NCBI RefSeq assembly: GCF_003991205.1
Contig: NZ_RXOZ01000011.1
Location: 124,001 to 188,000, forward strand
Direction of reading: 5' to 3'
Source: Georgenia sp. SYP-B2076
GTDB taxonomy: Bacteria; Actinomycetota; Actinomycetes; Actinomycetales; Actinomycetaceae
DNA: 64,000 nucleotides
Part shown: piece by piece, positions 42,132 to 51,339 of the stretch
How the letters are laid out: each line of letters opens with the position of its first letter
How positions within the stretch are numbered: position 1 is the stretch's first letter
Notes under the pieces: generated by a model
Told to the model about the DNA's origin: nothing
Seen by the model: the letters and a program-made list of their open reading frames with translations, nothing else
The model's database searches: none
Translations under genes and position numbers: made by a program

Positions 42132-43202
42132 ATGTCGCAGAACCCACCTCCAGCCAGCGGCGACGGCACAGCAGGTCACGTGCAGCACCTGGTCACCGTC
42201 CCCGACAACGTCCCCATGGTCGCCCTCCTGGGGCAGCGCGACGAGGTGCTGCGCGCGATAGAGGGCGGGTTCCCCGCCGTCGACGTCCACGTCCGGGGCA
42301 ACGTCGTGACCCTCACCGGCCCCAGCGGCGACGTGTCGCTGGCCGAGCGCCTCGTCGACGAGCTCGCGCAGGTGGCCGACGCCGGCCAGCCACTGAGCGC
42401 CGACGCCGTCGCGCGGGCCATCGCGATGCTGGTCGCCCCGAGCGCGGAGCGGCCGGCCGACGTGCTGACCACCAACATCCTCTCGAGCCGCGGGCGCACC
42501 ATCCGGCCCAAGACCGTGGGCCAGAAGCACTACGTCGACGCCATCGACAAGTCGACCATCGTCTTCGGCATCGGCCCCGCGGGCACCGGGAAGACCTACC
42601 TCGCCATGGCGAAGGCGGTCGGTGCCCTGCAGGCGAAGCAGGTCAACCGGATCGTGCTCACGCGCCCGGCCGTCGAGGCGGGCGAGCGCCTCGGCTACCT
42701 GCCCGGCTCCCTCAGCGACAAGATCGACCCGTACCTGCGCCCGCTGTACGACGCCCTGTACGACATGCTCGATCCCGAGTCGATCCCCAAGCTCATGGCC
42801 GCCGGGACCATCGAGGTCGCGCCGCTGGCGTACATGCGCGGGCGCACCCTCAACGACGCCTTCATCATCCTCGACGAGGCCCAGAACACCTCTCCCGAGC
42901 AGATGAAGATGTTCCTCACGCGCCTCGGCTTCAACTCCCAGGTGGTCGTCACCGGCGACGTCACCCAGGTGGACCTGCCGACCGGCACGAAGTCCGGCCT
43001 GCGGGTGGTCCAGGAGATCCTCGACGACATCGACGACGTCACGTTCTGCCGCCTGACCAGCGCGGACGTCGTCCGGCACCGGCTCGTCGGCGAGATCATC
43101 GACGCGTACGCGCGCTGGGACGCCACCGCCGCCGGTCACGGCGACCGGGCGTCGGAGCGCCCCGAGCGTCGGGACCACCAGGCGCGAGGAGAGCGGCGAT
43201 GA
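42132..43202 (+). CDS. ybeZ: PhoH-family ATPase
   Basis: 356-residue PhoH-like P-loop ATPase (YbeZ). An N-terminal RNA-binding-like region with [20 protein letters not shown] is followed by Walker [35 protein letters not shown] and Walker [21 protein letters not shown], ending with [20 protein letters not shown]. It acts with YbeY in 16S rRNA processing or ribosome quality control in E. coli (partner known, details uncertain). ATG 42132 starts the homologous region; the ribosome binding site is weak, with AGGAGAG lying too far upstream. The stop overlaps ybeY (ATGA), so both are made together. Confidence 0.94.
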   Translation: MSQNPPPASGDGTAGHVQHLVTVPDNVPMVALLGQRDEVLRAIEGGFPAVDVHVRGNVVTLTGPSGDVSLAERLVDELAQVADAGQPLSADAVARAIAMLVAPSAERPADVLTTNILSSRGRTIRPKTVGQKHYVDAIDKSTIVFGIGPAGTGKTYLAMAKAVGALQAKQVNRIVLTRPAVEAGERLGYLPGSLSDKIDPYLRPLYDALYDMLDPESIPKLMAAGTIEVAPLAYMRGRTLNDAFIILDEAQNTSPEQMKMFLTRLGFNSQVVVTGDVTQVDLPTGTKSGLRVVQEILDDIDDVTFCRLTSADVVRHRLVGEIIDAYARWDATAAGHGDRASERPERRDHQARGERR

Positions 43203-43651
43203 GCACCGAGATCAACAACGAGTCCGGGTACGACGTCGACGGCGAGGAGTTCGCCGCCCTGGCGCGGTACGTGCTCGAGGAGATGCGGGTGCACCCGCAG
43301 GCCGAGCTGTCGATCCTGTTCGTCACCACCGACGTCATGTCCGAGCTGCACGAGCGGTGGATGGACGAGCCCGGCCCCACCGACGTCCTGTCCTTCCCCA
43401 TGGACGAGATGCGCCCCGGGCGGGCCGGCGAGGAGCCGCAGCCGGGCACCCTCGGCGACATCGTGCTGTGCCCGGAGGTGGCCGCCGAGCAGGGCCGCGC
43501 CGCGGGGCACTCCACCGTCGAGGAGATGCTGCTGCTGACCACCCACGGCATCCTCCACCTCCTGGGCTACGACCACGCGGAGCCGGAGGAGGAGAAGGAG
43601 ATGTTCGCCCTCCAGCGACGCCTCCTGCTGACCTTCCTGGCCGGGCGCTGA
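43199..43651 (+). CDS. ybeY: rRNA maturation RNase YbeY
   Basis: 150-residue metalloprotein of the UPF0054 family. The zinc-binding motif H-x3-H-x5-H is complete in [20 protein letters not shown], and the conserved [13 protein letters not shown] and [16 protein letters not shown] blocks precede it. YbeY is an endoribonuclease required for 3'-end maturation of 16S rRNA (established). The start overlaps the phoH stop by 4 bp, and corC starts 10 bp after its stop; phoH-ybeY-corC-era is one conserved operon. Confidence 0.96.
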   Translation: MSTEINNESGYDVDGEEFAALARYVLEEMRVHPQAELSILFVTTDVMSELHERWMDEPGPTDVLSFPMDEMRPGRAGEEPQPGTLGDIVLCPEVAAEQGRAAGHSTVEEMLLLTTHGILHLLGYDHAEPEEEKEMFALQRRLLLTFLAGR

Positions 43652-43661
43652 GGCGCCGACC

Positions 43662-44972
43662 ATGAGCGGGATGATCAACCAGGTCCCCGAGGTCTGGCTC
43701 GGCGTCCTCGCGGTCCTCGGCGTCGTCGTCGGCGCGGCCCTCAGCGCGGGGGAGGCCGCCCTGCAGCGCATCACGCGCACCGCCGTCGGCGAGATGGCGG
43801 CGGGGCGCCGGAAGAACGCCGACGCCGTCGCCCGGCTCGTGGAGCGGCGCCACATCGCGATGGGCGCGGTGTCCTTCGTGCGCGTGCTCGCCGAGATGAC
43901 GGCCGCCGTGTGCGTGACCCTCGTGGTCGCCGACCTGCTGCCCCGCTGGTGGCACGTGCTGCTCGTGGCCGTCGCGGTGACCGCGTTCCTCCTGGCCCTC
44001 GTGGTCCAGGTCAGCCCGCGCCGCCTCGGCCGGCGCAACCCGGTGGGCGTGCTCCAGGTGCTCGCGCCGGTGATGTCCGTGCTCGCCGTCGCCGGCGCCG
44101 GCGTCCACCGGGTGGCGCGGGCCCTCGCCCCGCGGCCCTCGCGGACCGCCGACGAGACCCGCGCGGAGCGGGAGGAGGACCTGCGCGACATGGTCGACCG
44201 GGTCAGCGAGTCCGACCAGATCGAGGAGGAGGAGCGAGAGCTGCTCCACTCCGTGTTCGAGCTCGGCCGGACGCTGACCCGCGAGGTCATGGTCCCGCGC
44301 ACGGACATGGTCACCATCGACGTCGACCAGCCGCTGGACAAGGCGATCAGCCTGTTCACGCGCTCGGGGTACTCCCGGGTGCCGGTCGTGGGGGAGTCGA
44401 CGGACGACCTGCGCGGCGTGCTCTACCTCAAGGACGTCATGCGCCGGGTCCACCACCGCAACGACGCCGCGCACCTCACCGTCGCGGACGTCATGCGCGA
44501 GCCCACGTTCGTGCCCGAGACGAAGCTCGTGGACGACCTGCTCCGGGAGATGCAGGCCGACAGCGTGCACATCGCCATGGTGGTGGACGAGTACGGCGGC
44601 ATCGCCGGGCTCGTGACCATCGAGGACCTCCTCGAGGAGCTCGTCGGCGAGATGGTCGACGAGCACGACCGCGCCGAGCCCGAGGTCGAGCACCTCGCGG
44701 ACGGGACGGTCCGCGTGCCCGCCCGGCTGCCCATCGACGAGCTGGGCGAGCTCTTCGGGCTGGAGATCGACGACGACGACGTCGACTCGGCCGGCGGCCT
44801 GCTCGCCAAGGCGCTCGGCAAGGTGCCGCTGCCCGGCTCGGAGGTCGACGTCCTCGGCCTCCACCTCGTCGCCGAGCGCGCCGAGGGCCGGCGCCGGCGC
44901 ATCTCCACCATCCTGGCCTCGCCCGTTCTCGAGGCCGCCCCGCACGACGACGAAACCCAGGTGCACCTATGA
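43662..44972 (+). CDS. CorC/HlyC-family membrane protein with DUF21 and CBS domains
   Basis: 436 residues. The N-terminal DUF21 (CNNM-like) region has three or four hydrophobic helices (about residues 10-150, including [20 protein letters not shown]), then a CBS pair (about 205-330: [52 protein letters not shown]) and a C-terminal CorC/HlyC transporter-associated domain (about 345-425). The family acts in Mg2+/Co2+ efflux (established for CorB/CorC); the name hemolysin is historical. It overlaps era by the ATGA motif, so translation is coupled. Confidence 0.93.
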   Translation: MSGMINQVPEVWLGVLAVLGVVVGAALSAGEAALQRITRTAVGEMAAGRRKNADAVARLVERRHIAMGAVSFVRVLAEMTAAVCVTLVVADLLPRWWHVLLVAVAVTAFLLALVVQVSPRRLGRRNPVGVLQVLAPVMSVLAVAGAGVHRVARALAPRPSRTADETRAEREEDLRDMVDRVSESDQIEEEERELLHSVFELGRTLTREVMVPRTDMVTIDVDQPLDKAISLFTRSGYSRVPVVGESTDDLRGVLYLKDVMRRVHHRNDAAHLTVADVMREPTFVPETKLVDDLLREMQADSVHIAMVVDEYGGIAGLVTIEDLLEELVGEMVDEHDRAEPEVEHLADGTVRVPARLPIDELGELFGLEIDDDDVDSAGGLLAKALGKVPLPGSEVDVLGLHLVAERAEGRRRRISTILASPVLEAAPHDDETQVHL

Positions 44973-45952
44973 GCTTCCCATCCGACGACGAGCTCATGGC
45001 GGGGCCCAACGCCCTCGACGACGCCCTGATCACGCCCGGCGACTGGCCGGAGGACTTCCGTGCCGGGTTCGCGTGCCTGGTCGGGCGGCCCAACGCCGGC
45101 AAGTCGACCCTGACCAACGCCCTGGTCGGGCAGAAGGTCGCGATCACCTCCGGGCGCCCGCAGACCACCCGCCACACCATCCGCGGCGTCGTGCACCGCC
45201 CGGACGGCCAGCTCGTGCTGGTCGACACGCCGGGGCTGCACCGGCCCCGCACGCTGCTCGGCCAGCGGCTCAACGACCTCGTGCGCGAGACCCTCTCCGA
45301 GGTCGACGTCATCGTGTTCTGCATGCCCGCCGACGAGAAGGTGGGCCCCGGCGACAAGTTCATCGCCCGCGAGCTCACCCAGCAGCGCACGCCGGTCATC
45401 GCCGTGGCCACCAAGGCCGACAAGGTCGGGCGCGAGGCCCTGGTCGCCCACCTGCTCGAGATCGACAAGCTGGGCGACTGGGCCGAGATCGTGCCGGTCT
45501 CCGCCGTCAAGGACGAGCAGGTCGACGTGCTGACGGACCTGCTCATCGAGCGGATGCCGGTGGGCCCGCCGCTCTACCCGAGCGGGGAGCTGACGGACGA
45601 GCCCGAGAACGTGATGATCGCGGAGCTCGTGCGCGAGGCCGCGCTGGAGGGCGTGCGCGACGAGCTGCCGCACTCCCTCGCAGTCCTGGTCGACGAGATC
45701 ACCGAGCGGCCGCAGGAGGAGGACGACCCTCGCCCCCCGATGCTCGACGTCCGCGTCAACCTCTACGTGGAGCGCAGCTCGCAGAAGGCGATCATCATCG
45801 GCAAGGGCGGGGCGCGCCTGCGCGAGGTGGGGACCCAGGCCCGGCGCGGCATCGAGGCGCTCCTCGGCTCCCGCATCTTCCTCGACCTGCACGTGACGGT
45901 GGCCAAGGACTGGCAGCGGGACCCCAAGCTGCTCCAACGCCTGGGCTTCTGA
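44969..45952 (+). CDS. era: GTPase Era
   Basis: 327-residue GTPase needed for 30S subunit assembly. G1 is GRPNAGKST, the effector region is [10 protein letters not shown]3 is DTPGLH, G4 is TKAD and the C-terminal KH domain carries [20 protein letters not shown], which binds the 3' end of 16S rRNA. A short acidic N-terminal extension of about 25 residues precedes the GTPase. The start overlaps corC. It ends the phoH-ybeY-corC-era operon, fitting with YbeY processing of the same 16S end. A dispersed inverted repeat follows the stop codon and may act as terminator. Confidence 0.97.
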   Translation: MSFPSDDELMAGPNALDDALITPGDWPEDFRAGFACLVGRPNAGKSTLTNALVGQKVAITSGRPQTTRHTIRGVVHRPDGQLVLVDTPGLHRPRTLLGQRLNDLVRETLSEVDVIVFCMPADEKVGPGDKFIARELTQQRTPVIAVATKADKVGREALVAHLLEIDKLGDWAEIVPVSAVKDEQVDVLTDLLIERMPVGPPLYPSGELTDEPENVMIAELVREAALEGVRDELPHSLAVLVDEITERPQEEDDPRPPMLDVRVNLYVERSSQKAIIIGKGGARLREVGTQARRGIEALLGSRIFLDLHVTVAKDWQRDPKLLQRLGF

Positions 45953-45960
45953 CCCCCGCG

Positions 45961-46036
45961 GTGAGCGGTCAAGTCCTAGCAACCAACCTGTCGGCGTGAG
46001 CGGTCAAGTCCTCCCAGCGAGGACTTGACCGCTCAC
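45961..46036. repeat. Dispersed repeat cluster A (GAGCGGTCAAGT core), terminator-like hairpin
   Basis: GTGAGCGGTCAAGTCCT occurs at 45961-45977 and 45996-46012, and its exact reverse complement AGGACTTGACCGCTCAC at 46020-46036. The last two copies form a perfect 17-bp hairpin with loop CCCAGCG, 43 bp after the era stop. The same core recurs four times at 52.2-52.5 kb. It resembles a REP-like intergenic palindrome; no known family was recognised. Confidence 0.9.
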
Positions 46037-46137
46037 GCCCCCTCGCTCCCTCCCTCCCCGCCCGCCGCGCGAGGGCTGTGGGCGGCACCACCCGCGGCCC
46101 AGACGGCGGGGCGGCCGGGACGAACTACCCTGTCGAG

Positions 46138-47640
46138 GTGAGACACGGGAGGCTGGCCGCCAGCATCACGCTGGTGCTGCTGCTGGGCCTCATCGGCTCG
46201 CTCGCCGGCCCGGGCTGGAGCCCGCAGCCGCTGGGGCACACGCTCGTGCCAGAGACGGCGGGCACCGCGATCGGGTCCGACGCGCTCACCCCGCCGGTCG
46301 GGACCTATGAGGTCGCCCGCGCGGTCGTAGGCGTCCGGCTCGCGCCCGACGTCACCGTCCAGGCGACCGTCGCCTCGCCCGTCGGGGCGCCGGGCCCCCG
46401 GCCCGCGATGCTGTTCATGCACGGCGCGGGCACGGCGACCCACGAGAACTTCCGTGACATCACGACCGCGCTGGCCAGCGCCGGGATCGTCACGATGGTC
46501 CCGGACAAACGCGCCGACACGTACACGACGCGCGAGCGGGACTACCCCGAGATGGCCCAGGACTACCTCCAGTCGTTCGCGGTGCTGCGGGGCTGGCCCG
46601 GCGTCGACCCCGACAGGGTGGGCATCTACGGCGAGAGCGAGGGCGCGATGTCGGCGCCCATCGCCGCCGCGGGCAACGACGACGTCGCGTTCGTCGTCCT
46701 CGTCTCCGCACCCGTCCTCCCGCTGCGCGAGCAGGGCGCGCTGGCCGCGGACTCGTACCTGCGCGAGGTGGGCGTGCCCGACCGCATGCTGCGGGCCATC
46801 CCGCGGCTGGTCGGCGGGTCGCTGCCGGGCGGCGGGTTCGAGTACTTCGACTTCGACGTGTCCCGCTACCAGCAGCACATGACCCAGCCGGTCCTCATGG
46901 TCTACGGCACGCAGGACTACTCCATGCCGATCGTCCAGGGCGCCGAGCTGCTCATCTCGGACCTTGCCGAGGCCGGCAACGAGCAGTACACCGTGCGCTA
47001 CTACGACGGCGCGAACCACGGCATCCGCATCGGGAAGGACCTGGCGCCCGGCTTCACCCAGGACCTCGCGCGCTGGACCCTGGGCCTGCCGGAGACCGCT
47101 GACGCGCCGCCGCGCATCGCGGGCGCCGAGCCCGTCCAGGCGTTCCGCGCGGACCCGGTGGACCGCCCGCGCTGGTACGCGAGCGGCGACATGATCGTCT
47201 ACACCTTCCTCGTCGGCCTGGGGCTCCTCGCCCTCGCCGCCGTGGCCGCCCTCGCGGGGCAGGCGCCGCGGCTCGCGAGGCGCCGGCCCTCCGCCATGGC
47301 GCCGCCCCTGGGGCGGTACACCGCCGCCCTGAGCCTGGCGACGGTGGCCACCTGGGTGGTCTTCCTGGCCTACCTCGTCTCGATCGCGAGCCTCGCGCTG
47401 AACTACCGCACCAACGCCTTGATCGTGCAGGGCGGGTGGATCGTCGTCCAGATCGTCGGCATCCTCGCCGCCGCGCTGCTCGTCCTCACCGTCGACGGCG
47501 CCTGGCGGCGGCGGCGCGCGCCCCGCGGCCGGGTCACCATGGGCCGGGCGGGCTGGGCCTCGCTGACCTGCGCCGTCGCCGGCAGCGTCGTGCTGCTGGT
47601 CAACGCCGCCTACTGGGGCGTCTTCCCGGCCGTGCTGTGA
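46138..47640 (+). CDS. Membrane-anchored alpha/beta-hydrolase with C-terminal transmembrane helices
   Basis: 500 residues. An N-terminal hydrophobic segment (about 8-28, ASITLVLLLGLIGSLAG) acts as signal anchor; an alpha/beta-hydrolase domain (about 60-320) has MLFMHGAGTATHENFRDI as oxyanion region, nucleophile S167 in IYGESEGAMSAP, acid D in YGTQDYSMPIV and His in YDGANHGIRIG. Four C-terminal helices (about 355-500) follow, an unusual addition. The enzyme domain should face outside; substrate unknown, perhaps an ester or peptide at the envelope. GTG 46138 lies six bases after TACCCT, a leaderless layout. It precedes a PP2C phosphatase by 124 bp. Confidence 0.82.
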   Translation: MRHGRLAASITLVLLLGLIGSLAGPGWSPQPLGHTLVPETAGTAIGSDALTPPVGTYEVARAVVGVRLAPDVTVQATVASPVGAPGPRPAMLFMHGAGTATHENFRDITTALASAGIVTMVPDKRADTYTTRERDYPEMAQDYLQSFAVLRGWPGVDPDRVGIYGESEGAMSAPIAAAGNDDVAFVVLVSAPVLPLREQGALAADSYLREVGVPDRMLRAIPRLVGGSLPGGGFEYFDFDVSRYQQHMTQPVLMVYGTQDYSMPIVQGAELLISDLAEAGNEQYTVRYYDGANHGIRIGKDLAPGFTQDLARWTLGLPETADAPPRIAGAEPVQAFRADPVDRPRWYASGDMIVYTFLVGLGLLALAAVAALAGQAPRLARRRPSAMAPPLGRYTAALSLATVATWVVFLAYLVSIASLALNYRTNALIVQGGWIVVQIVGILAAALLVLTVDGAWRRRRAPRGRVTMGRAGWASLTCAVAGSVVLLVNAAYWGVFPAVL

Positions 47641-47764
47641 GCAGCCCCGTGTCAACGCCCGGCTTTGCGTCGGTGAGCGTGCGCCGCGTGCACCGCGTGC
47701 ACCGGTGGGCCCGTGTGGGCGCGGCGTGGCACGCTCGGCACAGGGCACGGACGGAAGGGGACGC

Positions 47765-48538
47765 ATGGTGACGTGGGGCATGGCCACCGACGCCGGTGGC
47801 CACCGGGCCGCCAACGAGGACGCCGCGCTCGCGCAGCCGCCCGTGTTCGCCGTCGCGGACGGCATGGGCGGCCACGCCCGCGGCGAGATGGCAAGCCAGA
47901 TGGTCGTGGAGGAGCTCGCGGCCCTCGCCGGCCGGCCGCCGGCGCGGATCGGCCCCGCGGACGTCGGGGCGGCCGTGGACCGGGCCGTGGCCCGCATCCG
48001 CGAGACCATGGCCGCGGAGGCGGGAGCCGCCTTCGACCCCGTCCGGGACACCGCCGGCACCACCGTCGCCGGTGTCGTGCGCACGCAGGACGACGACGGC
48101 ACACCCAGCTGGCTCGTCCTCAACGTCGGCGACTCGCGCGTCTACCGCTACTCCGACGGCGCCCTCCGCCAGGTCAGCGTCGACCACTCCCTCGTGCAGG
48201 AGATGGTCGACGCGGGCGAGCTGGACGCGGCCGCCGCCCGGACCCACCCGCGCCGCAACGTCATCACGCGTGCCGTCGGCGCCGCCGCCGAGACCGAGAT
48301 CGACTTCTGGGTCCTGCACCCCGGGCCCGGGGAGCGCCTCCTGATGTGCACGGACGGGCTGGTGGGCGAGCTCGAGGACGCCGAGATCGCCGAGGTGCTC
48401 GCCGCCGTCCCGGACGCGCAGGAGGCGGCGGACGCCCTCCTGCGCCGGGCGCTCGACGGCGGGGCCAACGACAACGTGACGGTCGTCGTCGTCGATCCGG
48501 CTGACGCCGGCGCGCCGGCGCCCACCGCGCCCGGCTGA
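47765..48538 (+). CDS. PP2C-family Ser/Thr protein phosphatase
   Basis: 257-residue metal-dependent phosphatase, essentially the catalytic domain only. Signature motifs are TDAGGHRAANEDA, FAVADGMGGHARGEMA, VLNVGDSRVYRYSDGALRQV, LMCTDGLVGELEDAEI and NDNVTVVVVD, with all metal-binding Asp residues in place. It is likely cytosolic and counters Ser/Thr kinases such as PknB (inference; no kinase gene is nearby). GAAGGGGA precedes ATG 47765. The last dozen codons (ADAGAPAPTAPG) are encoded by the first copy of a 34-bp tandem repeat that continues past the stop codon, so repeat-number change could alter the tail. Confidence 0.94.
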   Translation: MVTWGMATDAGGHRAANEDAALAQPPVFAVADGMGGHARGEMASQMVVEELAALAGRPPARIGPADVGAAVDRAVARIRETMAAEAGAAFDPVRDTAGTTVAGVVRTQDDDGTPSWLVLNVGDSRVYRYSDGALRQVSVDHSLVQEMVDAGELDAAAARTHPRRNVITRAVGAAAETEIDFWVLHPGPGERLLMCTDGLVGELEDAEIAEVLAAVPDAQEAADALLRRALDGGANDNVTVVVVDPADAGAPAPTAPG

Positions 48539-48610
48539 CGCCGGCGCGGCGGCGCCCACCGCGCCCGGCTGACGCCGGCGCGGCGGCGCCCACCGCGCCC
48601 GTCTGACGCC
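48498..48610. repeat. Three tandem 34-bp repeats at the end of the PP2C gene
   Basis: Units starting CGGCTGACGCCGGCGCG begin at 48498, 48532 and 48566, with a partial fourth at 48600. The first copy is coding; the second supplies the stop codon (GGC TGA), because 34 is not a multiple of three and each copy is read in a different frame. Confidence 0.85.
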
Positions 48611-48681
48611 CGGCCCCGTGGAATTCTGAGACACCGGGGGCCGCAACGTGACGATGTCACCGCCGCGCGCTAACCTCACAC

Positions 48682-48744
48682 TCGTGCGCATGGCTCACCA
48701 CGGGCGGCACCTGCTGCTCCTTCCTTGCCGCGACGAGGCCCTGT
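48682..48744 (+). CDS. leuA leader peptide (four leucine codons)
   Basis: A 20-codon frame, MRMAHHGRHLLLLPCRDEAL, starts at GTG 48682, seven bases after the -10 box TAACCT (48669-48674), hence a leaderless leader peptide. It has four consecutive leucine codons CTG CTG CTC CTT (48709-48720) and ends at TAA 48744, inside a terminator-like hairpin 73 bp before leuA. An in-frame ATG at 48688 is also possible. This is the classical attenuation layout; leuA leader peptides have been predicted in actinobacteria before. Confidence 0.82.
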
Positions 48745-48764
48745 AAGGCCGGCTCCTCGTCGCG
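48725..48764 (+). promoter_or_regulatory. leuA attenuator hairpin
   Basis: GCCGCGACGAGG (48725-48736) and CCTCGTCGCGGC (48753-48764) form a perfect 12-bp stem. The first arm overlaps the last codons of the leader peptide just after the leucine run, so a ribosome stalled on leucine codons or one that finishes translation would affect folding differently. The leucine-codon stretch TTCCTT can also pair with the leuA ribosome binding site GAGGAA, giving a possible second level of control. Confidence 0.75.
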
Positions 48765-48816
48765 GCGGTTGTCGTGCCTGGCCACCGAGCACCCGCACCA
48801 GCGACGAGGAACCACG

Positions 48817-50574
48817 ATGAAGACGCAAGACCACATCAGCGCGCAGCAGCCCTCCGGCATGCCGGTGGCGAAGTACCGGCCCTTCCAGGAGACCAACGGG
48901 GTAGACCTGCCGGACCGGCAGTGGCCCACCCGGCGCACCACCCGCGCCCCGCGCTGGCTGTCCACCGACCTGCGTGACGGCAACCAGGCGCTGATCGAGC
49001 CGATGAACGCCGAGCGCAAGCGCACGATGTTCGACCTGCTCGTCAAGATGGGCTACAAGGAGATCGAGATCGGCTTCCCGGCCGCCTCGCAGACCGACTT
49101 CGACTTCGTCCGCTCCCTCGTGGAGGACGACGCCGTGCCCGACGACGTCACCGTCTCGGTGCTGAGCCAGTCCCGGCCCGAGCTGATCCACCGGACCATC
49201 GACTCCCTCGTCGGCTTCCCCCGCGCCACGGTGCACCTGTACAACGCGACCGCGCCCGTCTTCCGGGAGATCGTCTTCCGCAGCGACCGCGAGGCCACCA
49301 AGGAGCTGGCCGTCTCCGGCACCCGCGAGGTCATGGCCTACGCGGAGAAGGTCCTCGGCGACGAGACCACCTTCGGCTACCAGTACTCCCCGGAGATCTT
49401 CGTCGACACCGAGCTGGACTACGCCCTCGAGGTCTGCGAGGCCGTCATGGACGTGTGGCAGCCGGAGGGCGGCCGGGAGATCATCCTCAACCTGCCCGCC
49501 ACCGTCGAGCGGGCCACGCCGAACGTCTACGCCGACCAGATCGAGTGGATGAGCCGGCACCTGTCCCGCCGCGACCACATCGCCCTGTCGGTGCACCCGC
49601 ACAACGACCGCGGCACCGGCGTCGCCTCCGCGGAGCTGGGCATGCTCGCCGGCGCGGACCGCGTCGAGGGCTGCCTGTTCGGCCAGGGCGAGCGCACCGG
49701 CAACGTCGACCTCGTCACGCTCGGCCTGAACCTGTTCAGCCAGGGCATCGACCCGATGATCGACTTCTCGGACATCGACGGCGTGCGCCGCACCGTCGAG
49801 TCCTGCACGCAGATGGACGTCCACCCCCGCCACCCCTACGGCGGCGACCTCGTCTACACCTCGTTCTCCGGCTCGCACCAGGACGCCATCAAGAAGGGCT
49901 TCGGCGTCCGCGAGGAGAAGGTCGCGGCCGCCGGCGGCGACGAGCGCGCCGTCGTCTGGGAGCTGCCCTACCTGCCGATCGACCCCAAGGACGTGGGCCG
50001 CAGCTACGAGGCCGTGGTCCGGGTCAACAGCCAGTCCGGCAAGGGCGGCGTGGCGTACCTCCTCTCCTCCACGCGGCACCTGGACCTGCCCCGCCGCCTG
50101 CAGATCGAGCTCTCGGGCATCGTCCAGAAGCACACAGACGCCTACGGCGGCGAGATCGACGCCGAGCAGCTGTGGTCGATCTTCGCCGACGAGTACCTGC
50201 CCCACACCGCCGCGATGGGCCTGGCGCCGTGGGGCCGCTTCGCGCTCAAGGGCACCACGGTCACCACCGCCGGGGAGGGCACCGGCGCGGTCCTGACCGT
50301 CACGCTCGTCGACGGCGGCGAGGAGAAGGTCGTCGCCGCCACCGGCAACGGGCCGATCGACGCCTTCACCAACGCGCTGCGTGAGGTCGGTGTGGAGGTC
50401 GGGGTCCTGGACTACGCCGAGCACGCGCTCTCGGAGGGCGGGGACGCCACGGCCGCCGCCTACGTCGAGTGCGAGGTGGACGGCCAGGTCCTGTGGGGGG
50501 TGGGCATCGACCCGTCCACCATGACCGCGTCGTTCAAGGCGATCGTCTCCGCCGTCAACCGCGCGCAGCGCTGA
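48817..50574 (+). CDS. leuA: 2-Isopropylmalate synthase
   Basis: 585-residue enzyme that condenses acetyl-CoA with 2-oxoisovalerate, the first committed step of leucine synthesis. The catalytic TIM barrel shows RWLSTDLRDGNQALIEPMNA, LSVHPHNDRGTGVASAELGM and VEGCLFGQGERTGNVDLVTL (the last two being the metal-binding HxH region and the second signature). The long actinobacterial form has a C-terminal regulatory domain (about residues 440-585) where leucine feedback inhibition acts. ATG 48817 follows GACGAGGAACC. Expression seems controlled by the leucine leader peptide and hairpin upstream. Confidence 0.98.
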   Translation: MKTQDHISAQQPSGMPVAKYRPFQETNGVDLPDRQWPTRRTTRAPRWLSTDLRDGNQALIEPMNAERKRTMFDLLVKMGYKEIEIGFPAASQTDFDFVRSLVEDDAVPDDVTVSVLSQSRPELIHRTIDSLVGFPRATVHLYNATAPVFREIVFRSDREATKELAVSGTREVMAYAEKVLGDETTFGYQYSPEIFVDTELDYALEVCEAVMDVWQPEGGREIILNLPATVERATPNVYADQIEWMSRHLSRRDHIALSVHPHNDRGTGVASAELGMLAGADRVEGCLFGQGERTGNVDLVTLGLNLFSQGIDPMIDFSDIDGVRRTVESCTQMDVHPRHPYGGDLVYTSFSGSHQDAIKKGFGVREEKVAAAGGDERAVVWELPYLPIDPKDVGRSYEAVVRVNSQSGKGGVAYLLSSTRHLDLPRRLQIELSGIVQKHTDAYGGEIDAEQLWSIFADEYLPHTAAMGLAPWGRFALKGTTVTTAGEGTGAVLTVTLVDGGEEKVVAATGNGPIDAFTNALREVGVEVGVLDYAEHALSEGGDATAAAYVECEVDGQVLWGVGIDPSTMTASFKAIVSAVNRAQR

Positions 50575-50607
50575 GCCGGGCGGGGTGCGGGCTGGGATGA
50601 TGGTGCG

Positions 50608-51339
50608 GTGAAGCTCTACCGGGACGAGGCCGTGGTGCTGCGCACCCACAAGCTCGGTGAGGCCGACCGCATCATCACCCTGCTCACCCGCGAGCACGGG
50701 CAGGTCCGGGCCGTGGCCAAGGGCGTGCGGCGCACGTCCAGCAAGTTTGGGGCGCGGCTCGAGCCGTTCGGCGTCGTCGACATCCAGCTCCACCTGGGCC
50801 GGAACCTCGACACGATCACCCAGGTCGACACCATCGCCCCGTACGGCCGGTCGATCGGCGCCGACTACTCCCTGTACACGACGGCGACCGCGATGGTGGA
50901 GACCGCCGGGCGGTTCACGGAGATCGAGCGCGAGCCCGCGCCGCAGCAGTACCTCCTCCTCATCGGCGCCCTGCACGCCCTGGCGACCCGGCGCCACGCC
51001 GCGTCCCTCGTGCTCGACTCGTACCTCCTGCGCTCCCTGTCGGTGGCCGGCTACTCGCCGAGCTGCTACGACTGCGCCCGCTGCGGCGCCCCCGGTCCGC
51101 ACCGGGCATTCAACCCGGCGGCCGGCGGCGCGATGTGCGACGCGTGCCGCCCCCCGGGCTCGGCGTCGCCCGCGCCGGAGACGATGTCGCTGCTCGGGGC
51201 GCTGCTCTCCGGGGAGTGGACCGAGGCCGACGGCTCCGACGTCCGCCACCGCAGGGAGGCCTCCGGCCTGGTCGCCGCCTACCTGCAGTGGCACCTGGAG
51301 CGTCAGCTCCGGTCGCTGCGCATGGTCGAGCGCGCATGA
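50608..51339 (+). CDS. recO: DNA repair protein RecO
   Basis: 243-residue recombination mediator that works with RecF/RecR to load RecA on gaps. An N-terminal OB-fold has [20 protein letters not shown] and [20 protein letters not shown]; the helical C-terminal part carries a four-cysteine zinc-binding site, [13 protein letters not shown] and [14 protein letters not shown] 50608 lies six bases after GATGAT, a possible leaderless promoter. The stop overlaps uppS (ATGA); recO-uppS is a conserved actinobacterial pair. Confidence 0.96.
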   Translation: MKLYRDEAVVLRTHKLGEADRIITLLTREHGQVRAVAKGVRRTSSKFGARLEPFGVVDIQLHLGRNLDTITQVDTIAPYGRSIGADYSLYTTATAMVETAGRFTEIEREPAPQQYLLLIGALHALATRRHAASLVLDSYLLRSLSVAGYSPSCYDCARCGAPGPHRAFNPAAGGAMCDACRPPGSASPAPETMSLLGALLSGEWTEADGSDVRHRREASGLVAAYLQWHLERQLRSLRMVERA

